Assembly (NCBI GenBank): GCA_034440575.1
Contig: JAOTOL010001646.1
Location: 2,013,501-2,077,500, forward strand
Direction of reading: 5' to 3'
DNA length: 64,000 bases
Source of the DNA: Imbricaverruca yamaguchii
Taxonomy: Eukaryota > Arthropoda > Thecostraca > Neoverrucidae
Under the pieces are notes generated by a model, which worked only from the letters and a program-made list of their open reading frames with translations, did not search any database and was not told where the DNA came from. Shown here piece after piece: positions 55,263-64,000 of this stretch; the stretch's first letter is position 1, and each line of letters opens with the position of its first letter. A program made the translations under genes and the position numbers.

Positions 55263-57099
55263 CAGTCCCTACCGTGCATAACAGTATAAGGTCGGCCATT
55301 GGGGGTGTTGGACAAACGAGGGGAATAGCCCGGCGGGCTGTTGGACTTCTCTAATGCAGGAACAGGGATCGGGCACCAAACCGCGAAACGGAACTGGCGA
55401 ACCGACCGGCACGGGCGCTCTTCACCGCCCGTGAAGGCATGCGTGGTGCCTGAAACCTAATGCACTACGCCAAATTGTCTGATTAGCATAGATGTCACGC
55501 TGTGCCACTGACTTTACATCTCACAGCCGACCCGCATAGTCCGTGCCACATGCAACATTGCAGCGCGAGGGACGGCCGACAGTTAAGACTGTCAGGCTCT
55601 GGTGGTAGGTAAGTCACGTGGTACATGGCGTCACAAGGTCAACCGGCAGTGGCTGAGACCATGGCTGGAGATCACGGGTAGGTCGAGGGGGGGGGGGGTC
55701 TGGACCACCTGAGTTGGCATCCTGCTTATGTTAATTTGTCGTTTGCTGCATTCAACCTGAAAATATGTCTTGACAGTAAGGACCTGGAGGTCCTGGCTTC
55801 GTCTCAGATCTCCAGCGCTGGCTGTGACCGCCGGCCGGCGCTGGCAGTAATCTGATATCAATCACGAGCTGCCCGAGCGGAGGAACGGCGACGCGCAAAG
55901 CACGTCCTTTCAAAAAGAGAGACTGAGAGCACGGCAGGAGAAATATGGTGATGGAAGCTGGCACATATCAAAAGGAAACGGGCAGATCTGGCTCAGAGTG
56001 TGAAAATTGTAATTTAAAATGCTGCACTACACTGGGGAACGGCGTTGAAAAATGGCCGCCAGGGAAAAGCCGCCGCAACCCTTTGCCTTTCAGCAAAGAT
56101 TAAGCGCACTTCGTGAAGATTGTTAGGATGAAAGTTGGTAGCAAAACAAAACCAAGAAAACACATTTGACTCTGAGGGAAAAACAGGACGCGAAAGCTGC
56201 AACAAACAAGCTACACCGGCTGCAAAAGCGTGAGGGTCGGCAGGGTCAGGTGAACTTTCCTACGACACACACGTGAGCAGACCCGCTGTAGCTTCGCCCT
56301 CGTTCGTGATAAAAACGGGTGTGCGGGAAGGTCAGTGTGGAACGTTCTCATAAGCGAACCTACTCCTACGGCTTCGTGGTAGTCGGAGCCAGTCACCACG
56401 AGCATCTGGCAATGTGGGGTCGGCCCGACGCAGCCGCGCAGAGCGCGCCGCCCACCGGTCCCGTCCCGGAAGACATCGCTTCGCAATTTCACGGCGAGTC
56501 TGTCCGGTCAGCCCGACAAATCGCCCGCGGCGGCGCCGTCGGCCGGAGCAATATCCGCCGCCGCCGAGACGGGAGCACGTCCATTCTGGAGCGAGAACAG
56601 TGCAGCAGTCGGCCGTTGGGTCGCGACGGCACCGGGTGTGGATGCGCCGTCGGTAGCGGCGCAGGACCGGGGCCAGTGTCGACACGTATCCAGCTTACAC
56701 GGGCCGCGGCAATTATAATTTCCACCTTAAGTAGTGCAGCGTCGCATTTGCCCTCCCACGAAACCGCATGTCAGGCGATAAGTAAATCCGAATGGCGCGG
56801 GCTGAAGTATTTTCCCTAAGAAGGATTCAGGTAATGGGAACCGGTTCCGTTTGGGTTTGCGCTGGAAACAAGGATGCGACCCATCTCCGTGTGACCTTTT
56901 TTGCATTGTTTCTGCTATTGCCTAAACACTTTTATAAACGCATATACTTGCTTCTGGACAAGTGAAATGAGATTGGAGAGAAGGTGAAGCTCAAGTGATG
57001 CTGGGGCTGGTGCCTGATCGCCAATTAGTTCGTGCTACAGTCGGCAAGAGACGTCGCAATGCCCACACGAGTTGCTAACGGCGACAGCGCCGAGCCGCG
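55263..57099. other. Unassigned region
   Basis: A minus-strand open frame at 55752-55964 (VAVPPLGQLVIDIRLLPAPA...) has a fair acceptor and a possible donor, but its phase does not fit exon 52904-53045. 56330-56720 is GC-rich with frames on both strands. A run of about 12 G lies at 55688-55699. Nothing else is recognised. Confidence 0.35.
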
Positions 57100-57375
57100 C
57101 AGGGGGGGGGGGGGGGCGAGCCGTACAACGTCGACCGGGGGGGCGAGCCGCGCAGCGCAGACCGAGGGGCGAGCCGTGCAGCGCAGACTGGGGGGCAAGC
57201 CGCGCAGCGCAGACCGGGGGGAGCCGTGCAGCGCAGACTGGGGGGGGCGAGCCGTGCAGTGTAGACCGGGGGCGAGCCGTGCAGCGCAGACTAGGGAGCG
57301 AGCCGCGCAGCGCAGACCAGGGGGCGAGCCGCGCAGCGCAGACCGAGGGGCGAGCCGCGCAGGGCAGAGCGGCGG
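57100..57375. repeat. Minisatellite, unit 24-27 bp (gagccgcgcagcgcagaccg)
   Basis: About 10 units of 'gagccgcgcagcgcagaccg' followed by a G run of 3-12 bases whose length varies from unit to unit, so unit length is set by a mononucleotide tract. Confidence 0.93.
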
Positions 57376-57564
57376 ACGGCGGGCGGACCGACGACCGACG
57401 CACGGCTCCGACTCCGCTCAGGGGACACGAGAGCCGCCCGCGGTACCGGCGGGCGGACCGACGACCGACGACACGGCATGGCACGGACCGACGACCGGGC
57501 GCGTGGTGTGGCTCCGCTCAGAACACGCGAGAGCCGCCCGTGTCGGGACCCGAGCAGCGGTACC
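57376..57564. other. GC-rich spacer with a 75-bp duplication
   Basis: 'gcgggcggaccgacgaccga' occurs at about 57379 and 57449, with 'cacgagagccgcccg' after it at two places, marking an imperfect duplication. No gene. Confidence 0.4.
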
Positions 57565-58272
57565 CGGCACCCACGGCACACCCGGCCCTCGGCACCCACG
57601 GCACAGCCGGCCCTCGGCACACCCGGCACTCATGACACCCACGGCACAGCCGGCCCCCGGCACCCACGGCACACCCGGCCCTCGGCACCCACGGCACAGC
57701 CGGCCCTCGGCACACCCGGCACCCATGACACCCACGGCACAGCCGGCCCCCGGCACCCACGGCACACCCGGCCCTCGGCACCCACGGCACAGCCGGCCCT
57801 CGGCACACCCGGCACCCATGACACCCACGGCACAGCCGGCCCCGGCACACCGGCACAGCCGGCCCTCGGCACCCACGGCACAGCCGGCCCCGGCACACCC
57901 GGACCCAGCACCCACGGCACAGCCGGCCCTCGGCACACCCGGCACCGACACCCACGGCACAGCCGGCCCCGGCACACCCGGCACAGCCGGCCCCCGGCAC
58001 CCACGGCACACCCGGCCCTCGGCACACCCGGCGCCCATGACACCCACGGCACAGCCGGCCCCCGGCACCCACGGCACACCCGGCCCTCGGCACCCACGGC
58101 ACAGCCGGCCCACGGCACACCCGGCACCCACGACACCCACGGCACACCCGGCCCTCGGCACACCCGGCCCCCGGCACCCACGGCACACCCGGCCCCCGGC
58201 ACCCACGGCACAGCCGGCCCCCGGCACCCACGGCACGCCCGGCCCTCGGCACACCCGGCACAGCCGGCCCGA
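57565..58272. repeat. Minisatellite, 24/26-bp units, about 28 copies, with higher-order structure
   Basis: Units 'cacccacggcacagccggcc' plus 'ctcgg' or 'cccgg', alternating with 'cacccacggcacacccggcc' and with 'cacacccggcacccatgaca'. A higher-order repeat of about 125 bp recurs at about 57612, 57716 and 57797. Stop-free frames of 300-490 codons (Gly/Thr/Pro/His or Cys/Arg/Gly/Pro) are artefacts. Confidence 0.95.
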
Positions 58273-61200
58273 GCGGTACTGCGCTGCACACAACCGAGGC
58301 CAGACGGTGGACGGCCGTGGAGGGGCCAGCTGGCCGCGCGGCCAGAGTATGCCCGCTGGACATTGCCGAACAGGGCACCGGGCGCCACTCCCCTGCACAC
58401 AGTCGAGGCCAGGTACTGTGTGGCCGTGGAGGGGCGAGATGGTCGTGCGGCTAGAGTATACCTACAGGACACTGTGCGCATCAGAACATGCAAGGCTGTC
58501 TATTTAGCCTGTCTGTTAATGCTGTCTGTTTACGCTGTCTGTTTTTATGGATGTCTGTTAAGCTTGTCTGTTAAGGCTATCTGTTAAGCCTGTCTGTTAA
58601 GGTCTCTTTGGCAAGTTCTTCAGCACAAATTCCATCGATAATCTAGCATGAACCCACAAATATGCCTTGGCATCCGGTGCTGGATCATACATCCCACGAT
58701 GCACCGCTCCACGTGTTCCACGTTGGAATTTGCGCGGATCCAGAATCAGGCCCGAGATAGCAGAATCTTGAATGGTCTTTATTTACTGTAGACGGGTCCG
58801 CCAGGATCTTGAACTCCATTTAAGTGACAGATCTACACAAAATCCCGGATTCTACTCTCCACTTTCCGTAAGGCACATAAAGAATTGTGGAGTATTCCAA
58901 GGTCAGGGATTAAACACAATTATTAACGAGAAGGATTTGTGCGTCAAATGTTCTGTGTTCACTTTTCACTTCTCGAGCCTTTCAGGTTTCACATTATTCC
59001 AGGAAAAGAAAGACCCCATCCAGCGACCTCGAAGATTACAAAAAGCACACAAGCTTGCAAAACTTAAGCCAGATATTTACTCCAAATTGAGTGGATTCCT
59101 TCTAATCCAAGGTAAAAACCAAAGTGAAATCGAACATCTTAGGGATATTGCAAGACAAATTCGGGCTAGGTCTTGGATCCTGATCGGTCCTGTAGTAAAA
59201 AGCGAACCAACATCATCTTTGCAAGGGACAAAAGATCCTGGGATCAAAGGACCAAAATTGGATTCGAGCAACGGCCTATTAGGTCCAGAAACATGTCCGC
59301 TAATGGCGGTACATGATACCGTTTGGAAGTGAAATATGTAGCAGTAAAGACCCGAAGTGTGCCGTTATCAGTGGAGCATGCAGCAATAATATCGTGCAGC
59401 GGTTATATACCGGCATAATTCAGGTTTGCAACATCAATGCCGCGCGAAATTAACGGGAAGAAAGTGAGGTGCGTGGCAGCAGCATCAATTATTAGCTATG
59501 TCGCTGGCAGTAGAGTCTGCAGCAGTTCTTCGCGCAGAACTGGCATCGCACCAGTTTTATCGTCAGCAGTACCTGAGTGTAGTGGCCGCATTGACGTAGA
59601 TAGAGTCCAGCGGTGTAGCTTCATATCTATATGTGGCTACTATAAATATAAATCGCACCAAAGGACAGGTTTCGCATTATTAGTTTCGCTGTGGGCCCCA
59701 CAGGTGTACCCTGGATCAAATAGAACATCGCACAGTGGACTCCCGCAACTGTTTTTGTCAACCACATGCCTGATGGAAGATCATTCGAGTCGCGCAACGC
59801 CAGGCCCTGGCGACAGCGTATCACCATTCTGGGGAGTCAATGACATGTTGAGAAGAGAGCGCGTGCTACGAGGGCCAGGAGCCACATGGGACCATGTGTT
59901 CCGGCCTTCCTGCACGGCTCATTTCGGTAATGAACGAAATGTGGAAAATAAATCGATATTTTGCACACCAGAGCTGGTACACAATTACTAATTAGCACTT
60001 CTGTAATCAGCTGGCACGTGGAAACTGTGATAATGTCGCTCATTCGGCATCATTAATGCTGCCGGTAATACCCGAAAGAGGTGTGCTGATGAGTTCGAAG
60101 ATGAATGACGCCAGCTCCCACAGGCACGCTCAAAAGCCAAAACTCAGCCGGATGTAGGGAAGGGTATCGTGGTGATGGAGATCATAGACCCGAAGAGTCT
60201 CTATTGCCGATTCGATACGTCTTGGGGAAAATATACAAGAGTCACCAGTGGGAAGTTTACAATAACAAAAACACCTGTGCATATGGAAATGTTATGCACG
60301 CTTAATCCCTATGGTTAGGGAAGACAGAGGCTGCATGACACACCTTTCCTGGAGCGTGGAATGCACAAAACATGCCATTTTGAAGAGACATGGAAAAGCA
60401 CTTGACACCCAATTAATACCTAATCCTCAAAGAGTGGACTGACGTTAGTTACTTTTCAAACGCCACTTGTAGATTTCCTTGTTGATAGCGAAGCGTGATG
60501 CAATGTCACTTGTACCATATTACCCCATAGTAGTGACAGGTTCTCGCAGACGTAGGGGTAGTTTGGTACAACGTTTCCTGCAAAGGAGCTGTGAGAGGCG
60601 AAGCTGGTGTCTTAGTAAAGAATAAAATGTGACAAATAGAAAAAAAAAACGTTCGGGTAATAATGTGACGGAAAACGTAATAGAGCGACGCGTCTATCAT
60701 CCGGTGTTATCGCGCAAACACAATTTCTCTCACAGTTTCGAATGAGCCAGTAGATAGGCGTCCCCAGAGAGAAAAGGCACCCCTTTAGTGTACTCGAGCG
60801 CACCCCGCCTTCCCCACTCAGCTGATTTTCTTTGCAGCCAAAGGTGCCCTTCCAGGTACTTCCGCAATGGTGTCCCTCCGGACGAGTGTTCCCATGTCTA
60901 AGAGTGTCCCATGTGTTCCCATGTCTACGAGTGACCATGCCTAAATCCGTCCCTGCTCGTGAGGTAGCACGGTACAGATCTAAACGGCCCGCAGAAGAAC
61001 TGGCAGCCGTCGCAATCGACGCCGGCACACGTGTCGCGCGACGGTGACCAGCTCCCGATCTTGGCCGACCGTCCACGGTGGCGGCAGAATCCGACCCGTG
61101 CCAACGTCTGCCGCCGCGACGCACAGACGACCGCCGGCAGTGGCCGGCAGCGCGCCCCTGCCCGGACCCCTCGGCCTTCCACCACGCTATCTCCCCTCGT

Positions 61201-61327
61201 CCTGGGCCCGACGTATCGGCCGTGGAGAGGGGCGCGGGTGTCGAGCAATCGACCCGGCTGTGCCCCTCCGCCGGTGACCGGCGTCACTTGTGCGGCTCCC
61301 CTCGGCACACTTCACCGGGTGACTCAC
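58273..61327. other. Unassigned region
   Basis: 58495-58605 holds about nine loose repeats of 'ctgtctgttaagcctgtctg'. 58610-60600 is AT-richer unique DNA; open frames at 58772-59332 and 59437-59991 have no recognisable domain. 60930-61300 is GC-rich with competing frames on both strands. No gene is called. Confidence 0.35.
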
Positions 61328-61470
61328 ACATGGCAGGGCCGTCACTGGTCGAAGTCGCCCATCGTACCGCGGATGGAAGCCGCTCCGGGTACGGTCGGTG
61401 CGGAAGGCCGAGACGTCCTTCACGTCTGCCGCCGGCGGCAAGGCGAGGTCGGTGATGATTCCAGACGAGA
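61328..61470 (-). CDS. Candidate exon of an unrecognised protein
   Basis: The donor on the minus strand is GCCATGT|gtgagt (consensus-like) and the acceptor cgtgctaggccggcag|TCTCGTC. Two leading bases complete a codon and 47 codons follow: SSGIITDLALPPAADVKDVS, AFRTDRTRSGFHPRYDGRLR, PVTALPC, ending in phase 0. The mixed hydrophobic and charged composition looks like protein, better than the other frames. It could be an upstream exon of the gene at 45-53 kb (same strand), but nothing joins them. The 25-bp array begins some 20 bp upstream of the acceptor. Confidence 0.35.
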
Positions 61471-61491
61471 CTGCCGGCCTAGCACGACGGC

Positions 61492-62262
61492 CCGTCTCGA
61501 CCGGCTGGGTGGGCATGCTTCTCGACCGGCTGGGTGGGCATGCTTCTCGTCCGACTGGGTAGGCATGCTTCTCGTCCGGCTGGGTGGGCATGCTTCTCGA
61601 CCGGCTGGGTGAGCATGCTTCTCGTCTGGCTGGGTAGGCATGCTTCTCGTCCGGCTGGGTGGGCATGCTTCTCGTCCGGCTGGGTGGGCATGCTTCTCGT
61701 CCGGCTGGGTGGGCATGCTTCTCGTCCGGCTGGGTGGGCATGCTTCTCGTCCGGCTGGGTGGGCATGCTTCTCGTCCGGCTGCGTGGGCGTGCTTCTCGT
61801 CCGGCTGGGTGGGCATGCTTCTCGTCCGGCTGGGTGGGCATGCTTCTCGACCGGCTGGGTGGGCATGCTTCTCGTCCGGCTGGGTAGGCATGCTTCTCGT
61901 CCGGCTGGGTGGGCATGCTTCTCGACCGGCTGGGTGGGCATGCTTCTCGTCCGGCTGGGTGGGCATACTTCTCGTCAGGCTGGGTGGGCATGCTTCTCGT
62001 CCGGCTGGGTGGGCATGCTTCTCGTCCGGCTGGGTGGGCATGCTTCTCGTCCGGCTGGGTGGGCATGCTTCTCGTCCGGCTGGGTGGGCGTGCTTCTCGT
62101 CCGGCTGGGTGGGCATGCTTCTCGTCCGGCTGGGTGGGCATGCTTCTCGTCCGGCTGGGTAGGCATGCTTCTCGTCAGGCTGGTTGGGCATGCTTCTCGT
62201 CCGGCTGCGTAGGCATGCTTCTCGTCCAACTGGGTAGGCATGCTTCTCGTACAACTGGGTGG
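61492..62262. repeat. 25-bp minisatellite (gcttctcgtccggctgggtgggcat), about 31 copies
   Basis: The unit 'gcttctcgtccggctgggtg' plus 'ggcat' repeats with near-perfect homogeneity. Variants are cgaccgg, tgggtagg, ctgcgtggg and gggcgtg. Because 25 is not a multiple of three, each strand cycles through three frames, none with stops, producing artefactual open frames of up to 378 codons. It may lie in an intron next to the candidate exon at 61328-61470. Confidence 0.97.
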
Positions 62263-64000
62263 GCATGTCTCGCGTCCGGCCAGCAGGTCGCCGACACGGT
62301 TCGCTGGACAGTGCGGCCTCCATTTCTCCACCGCGAACAATGAGTGTCAGATGTCGATCTTGGACGATGTACTTGTCTCAGGTGGAGCCAGGCGTGACCG
62401 ATAGCCAGTGGCACCAGCACTCGAGGCGCCGAGTCCAGTTGGGATCTTCGTGGTTGGCGAATCCCTGACTTCACCTCAATTTCTCCCACCTTCGTCGGTC
62501 AGCTCTAACTCGGTCGCTTTCACGCAGTCATCTCCATTGGCAGACTGCTATAGTAACTGGGTCAAAAGTGCTTTGCATGTGGTGGTGGTTTATCGCTTCA
62601 AAACGAGCCGACTACTGGATCATTTTGGGCACATGCTTAAGGTGCGATATATTCAAATAACGGTGAGTACCTACTCATAGGGTCCAATGTTAACCATAGG
62701 GGTGATTCACAAGCTTCATTTACCTGGTAAGCTTGTAAAGTTATTGTAAAGCAACTGTGCTTCGCAATGCTGTGGCGTGCTAAAGCGCCTCTGACGCGTA
62801 CAATTTTCCATTGGCGGTCAACCTCGCCTCGTTGGCACTTCGAGACGTTCGCATTCCACACTCCCCACCCGTCCGCCTTTGTCTAGTCGCCCTCCATCTG
62901 CCCGCCCTCGTCCACGTACCTTCGATATCTCCCCGCCAGCCTCCCTGCTCCGTCAGCCCCTCCTCCCTTCGTCTGATCCTCGTCCGCCAATTAGCATTTC
63001 TCTTCGCCTCCGCGCCGGTCCGCCCCACCTCTCGGCCCGACGTAGCCTTATTTCCGGGCCCGCGGCGCCGACCGGGCGAACCGGGCAACAGTCGCCGCGC
63101 CGCTGACTGTTGGTCACGTCAGCGGCTCCCGCCGTAAAATTGGCGCCAACCTGGCCACTCGGCCGGTGTATCCGCTCCCGCCGTAAAATTGGCGCCTACC
63201 TGGCCACTCGGCCGCTGTTGGCTTTCAGATACAGCTGGATCGATGGGTCGGGCCGGCCGGCGGCGCGCCAGCCGGCCGAGATATGGACAGATATCGCACC
63301 ACCGACACGGCCCCGGTCGGAGTTAGCAGCGTGGCGCCGCCTGACCGTGCGGAGTTGAATGGAAATGAACATTTTATAGGCCACTCCAGTTGTGAGAAGT
63401 GGTGTGAAGTCTGTTCGGCAAAGAAGGCTGAATTGAAAAACGATATTCATAGATGGGGAGAAAACTTGTTACGGTGTTGGCTGTGTTGCTTACGGTTTGG
63501 TGTAGTCGGTAGTGGCTTCAAGGAGCGAACTCACTTTCCTACGACTCCATTATCTGTACTCATTTAACGACGACTCCATTATCCGCACTGATTCACCTAC
63601 CACTCCATTATCCGCACTTTTCCATACTACTCCATTCTCCGCACTATTTTACCCGCTACTCTATTACCCGTTGGCCACCGCTACATTCTCCATTTGGAGA
63701 CACCCGGCGCAGTTGATGCATAACTTTCAACAAGTAAAAATGAAATCCAAATAGAATATCTCTCGCCACGGACGTTTTCCTGATATTCTTGAATGGTGCT
63801 ATTGTGGAGCAAGAAACATTCGCTTGTTAAATTAGGCGAACTAAGCCACAAAAAGGGAGTCACCGAACAAGAAATTGGCGCGGGAACGAGACAGCAGGAT
63901 ATCCGCATGACTGATTCTAAATCAAAGTTGACGGCAGCTACGCCATACAGAATACCGAACATTTACTTATCACTATCGCGAGGACGACTCATTTATTTTT
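62263..64000. other. Unassigned right end of the window
   Basis: A 50-bp duplication lies at 63127-63214: 'cgctcccgccgtaaaattgg' or the same with a different lead, then 'cgcctacctggccactcggc'. 63540-63690 holds about seven degenerate repeats of 'ctccattatccgcact'. Frames here are short and lack motifs. Nothing else is recognised. Confidence 0.4.

Noticed and set aside
55752..55964. Possible exon of the 45-53 kb gene (minus strand, VAVPPLGQLVIDI...)
   Set aside because: It would end with one leftover base, but exon 52904-53045 needs two; not supported without transcripts.
57418..58507. Collagen-like or Pro/His-rich open frames of 280-490 codons on both strands
   Set aside because: The DNA is a 24/26-bp minisatellite without stops; six frames cannot all be coding.
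58772..59332. 186-codon plus-strand frame
   Set aside because: Composition looks non-coding and no domain is recognisable.
60832..61124. Three competing frames (plus MPKSVPAREVARYRSK; minus ASIATAASSSAGRLDLYR; minus CAGVDCDGCQFFC)
   Set aside because: All look partly protein-like because of composition; no splice chain selects one.
61187..62343. 378-codon frame of His-Ala/Arg-Glu-Ala repeats
   Set aside because: The 25-bp unit shifts frame every copy and has no stops; low-complexity artefact.
62341..62470. Minus-strand frame ending ...PPETSTSSKIDI-stop that resembles a terminal exon
   Set aside because: Its acceptor lacks a pyrimidine tract, and two other frames look equally likely over about 40 codons.

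Overview
The window is nuclear DNA of an animal, most likely an arthropod; I could not settle the lineage beyond that, and a crustacean would fit. The evidence is split genes with canonical GT-AG introns, a microtubule-binding MAP7/ensconsin exon chain whose residues resemble the insect protein as I remember it, CR1/jockey-type LINE fragments, tRNA-derived SINEs, and a dispersed short core motif of a kind I associate with arthropod repeats. No prokaryotic gene structure, CRISPR array, rRNA gene or intact tRNA gene is visible. Most long open frames are artefacts of stop-free tandem repeats.

Layout. (1) 1-8.6 kb, minus strand: seven consecutive, phase-compatible exons of a MAP7/ensconsin-family gene. 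Transcription runs from about 8.57 kb down to and beyond position 1. Its introns hold a G/T-only satellite (2.05-2.87 kb) and a mixed pentanucleotide array (5.8-6.1 kb). (2) 8.6-26.6 kb: GC-rich DNA with no gene I can defend, crowded with minisatellites at about 10.2, 13.6, 16.0, 16.7, 17.7, 18.5, 19.8, 21.4, 22.5, 23.2, 23.8 and 25.6 kb. (3) 26.6-39.8 kb: an AT-richer island almost free of minisatellites and built of transposon debris: LINE 3' ends and a reverse-transcriptase fragment, a tRNA-derived SINE, two copies of an unclassified 1.0-1.2 kb repeat whose central loop is inverted between copies, and two copies of a TTAA-flanked, piggyBac-like non-autonomous element. (4) 39.8-40.4 kb: an exon-like open frame with an in-frame 12-bp array encoding a four-residue repeat. 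(5) 43.6-53.1 kb, minus strand: three phase-0-compatible exons (53.0, 47.5 and 45.0 kb) ending in a stop codon. They encode the tail of a protein I do not recognise, with a C-terminal -T-A-L that fits a class I PDZ ligand. Its introns carry further minisatellites and a second LINE copy. (6) 53-64 kb: more minisatellites (54.6, 57.1, 57.6, 61.5 kb), a tRNA-derived SINE and one candidate minus-strand exon at 61.3 kb.

The outstanding property is the relation between minisatellites and genes. About two dozen different arrays, roughly 9-10 kb in total by eye, lie in introns and between genes. Several touch functional signals: one array carries a copy of a 5' splice site in each unit, next to a real exon; another starts at a stop codon; a third repeats a strong acceptor-like motif about 47 times. 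I found no self-contained new enzymatic or defence system. The most interesting unexplained structures are these splice-signal-bearing arrays, the loop-inverted foldback repeat and the unrecognised PDZ-ligand gene.
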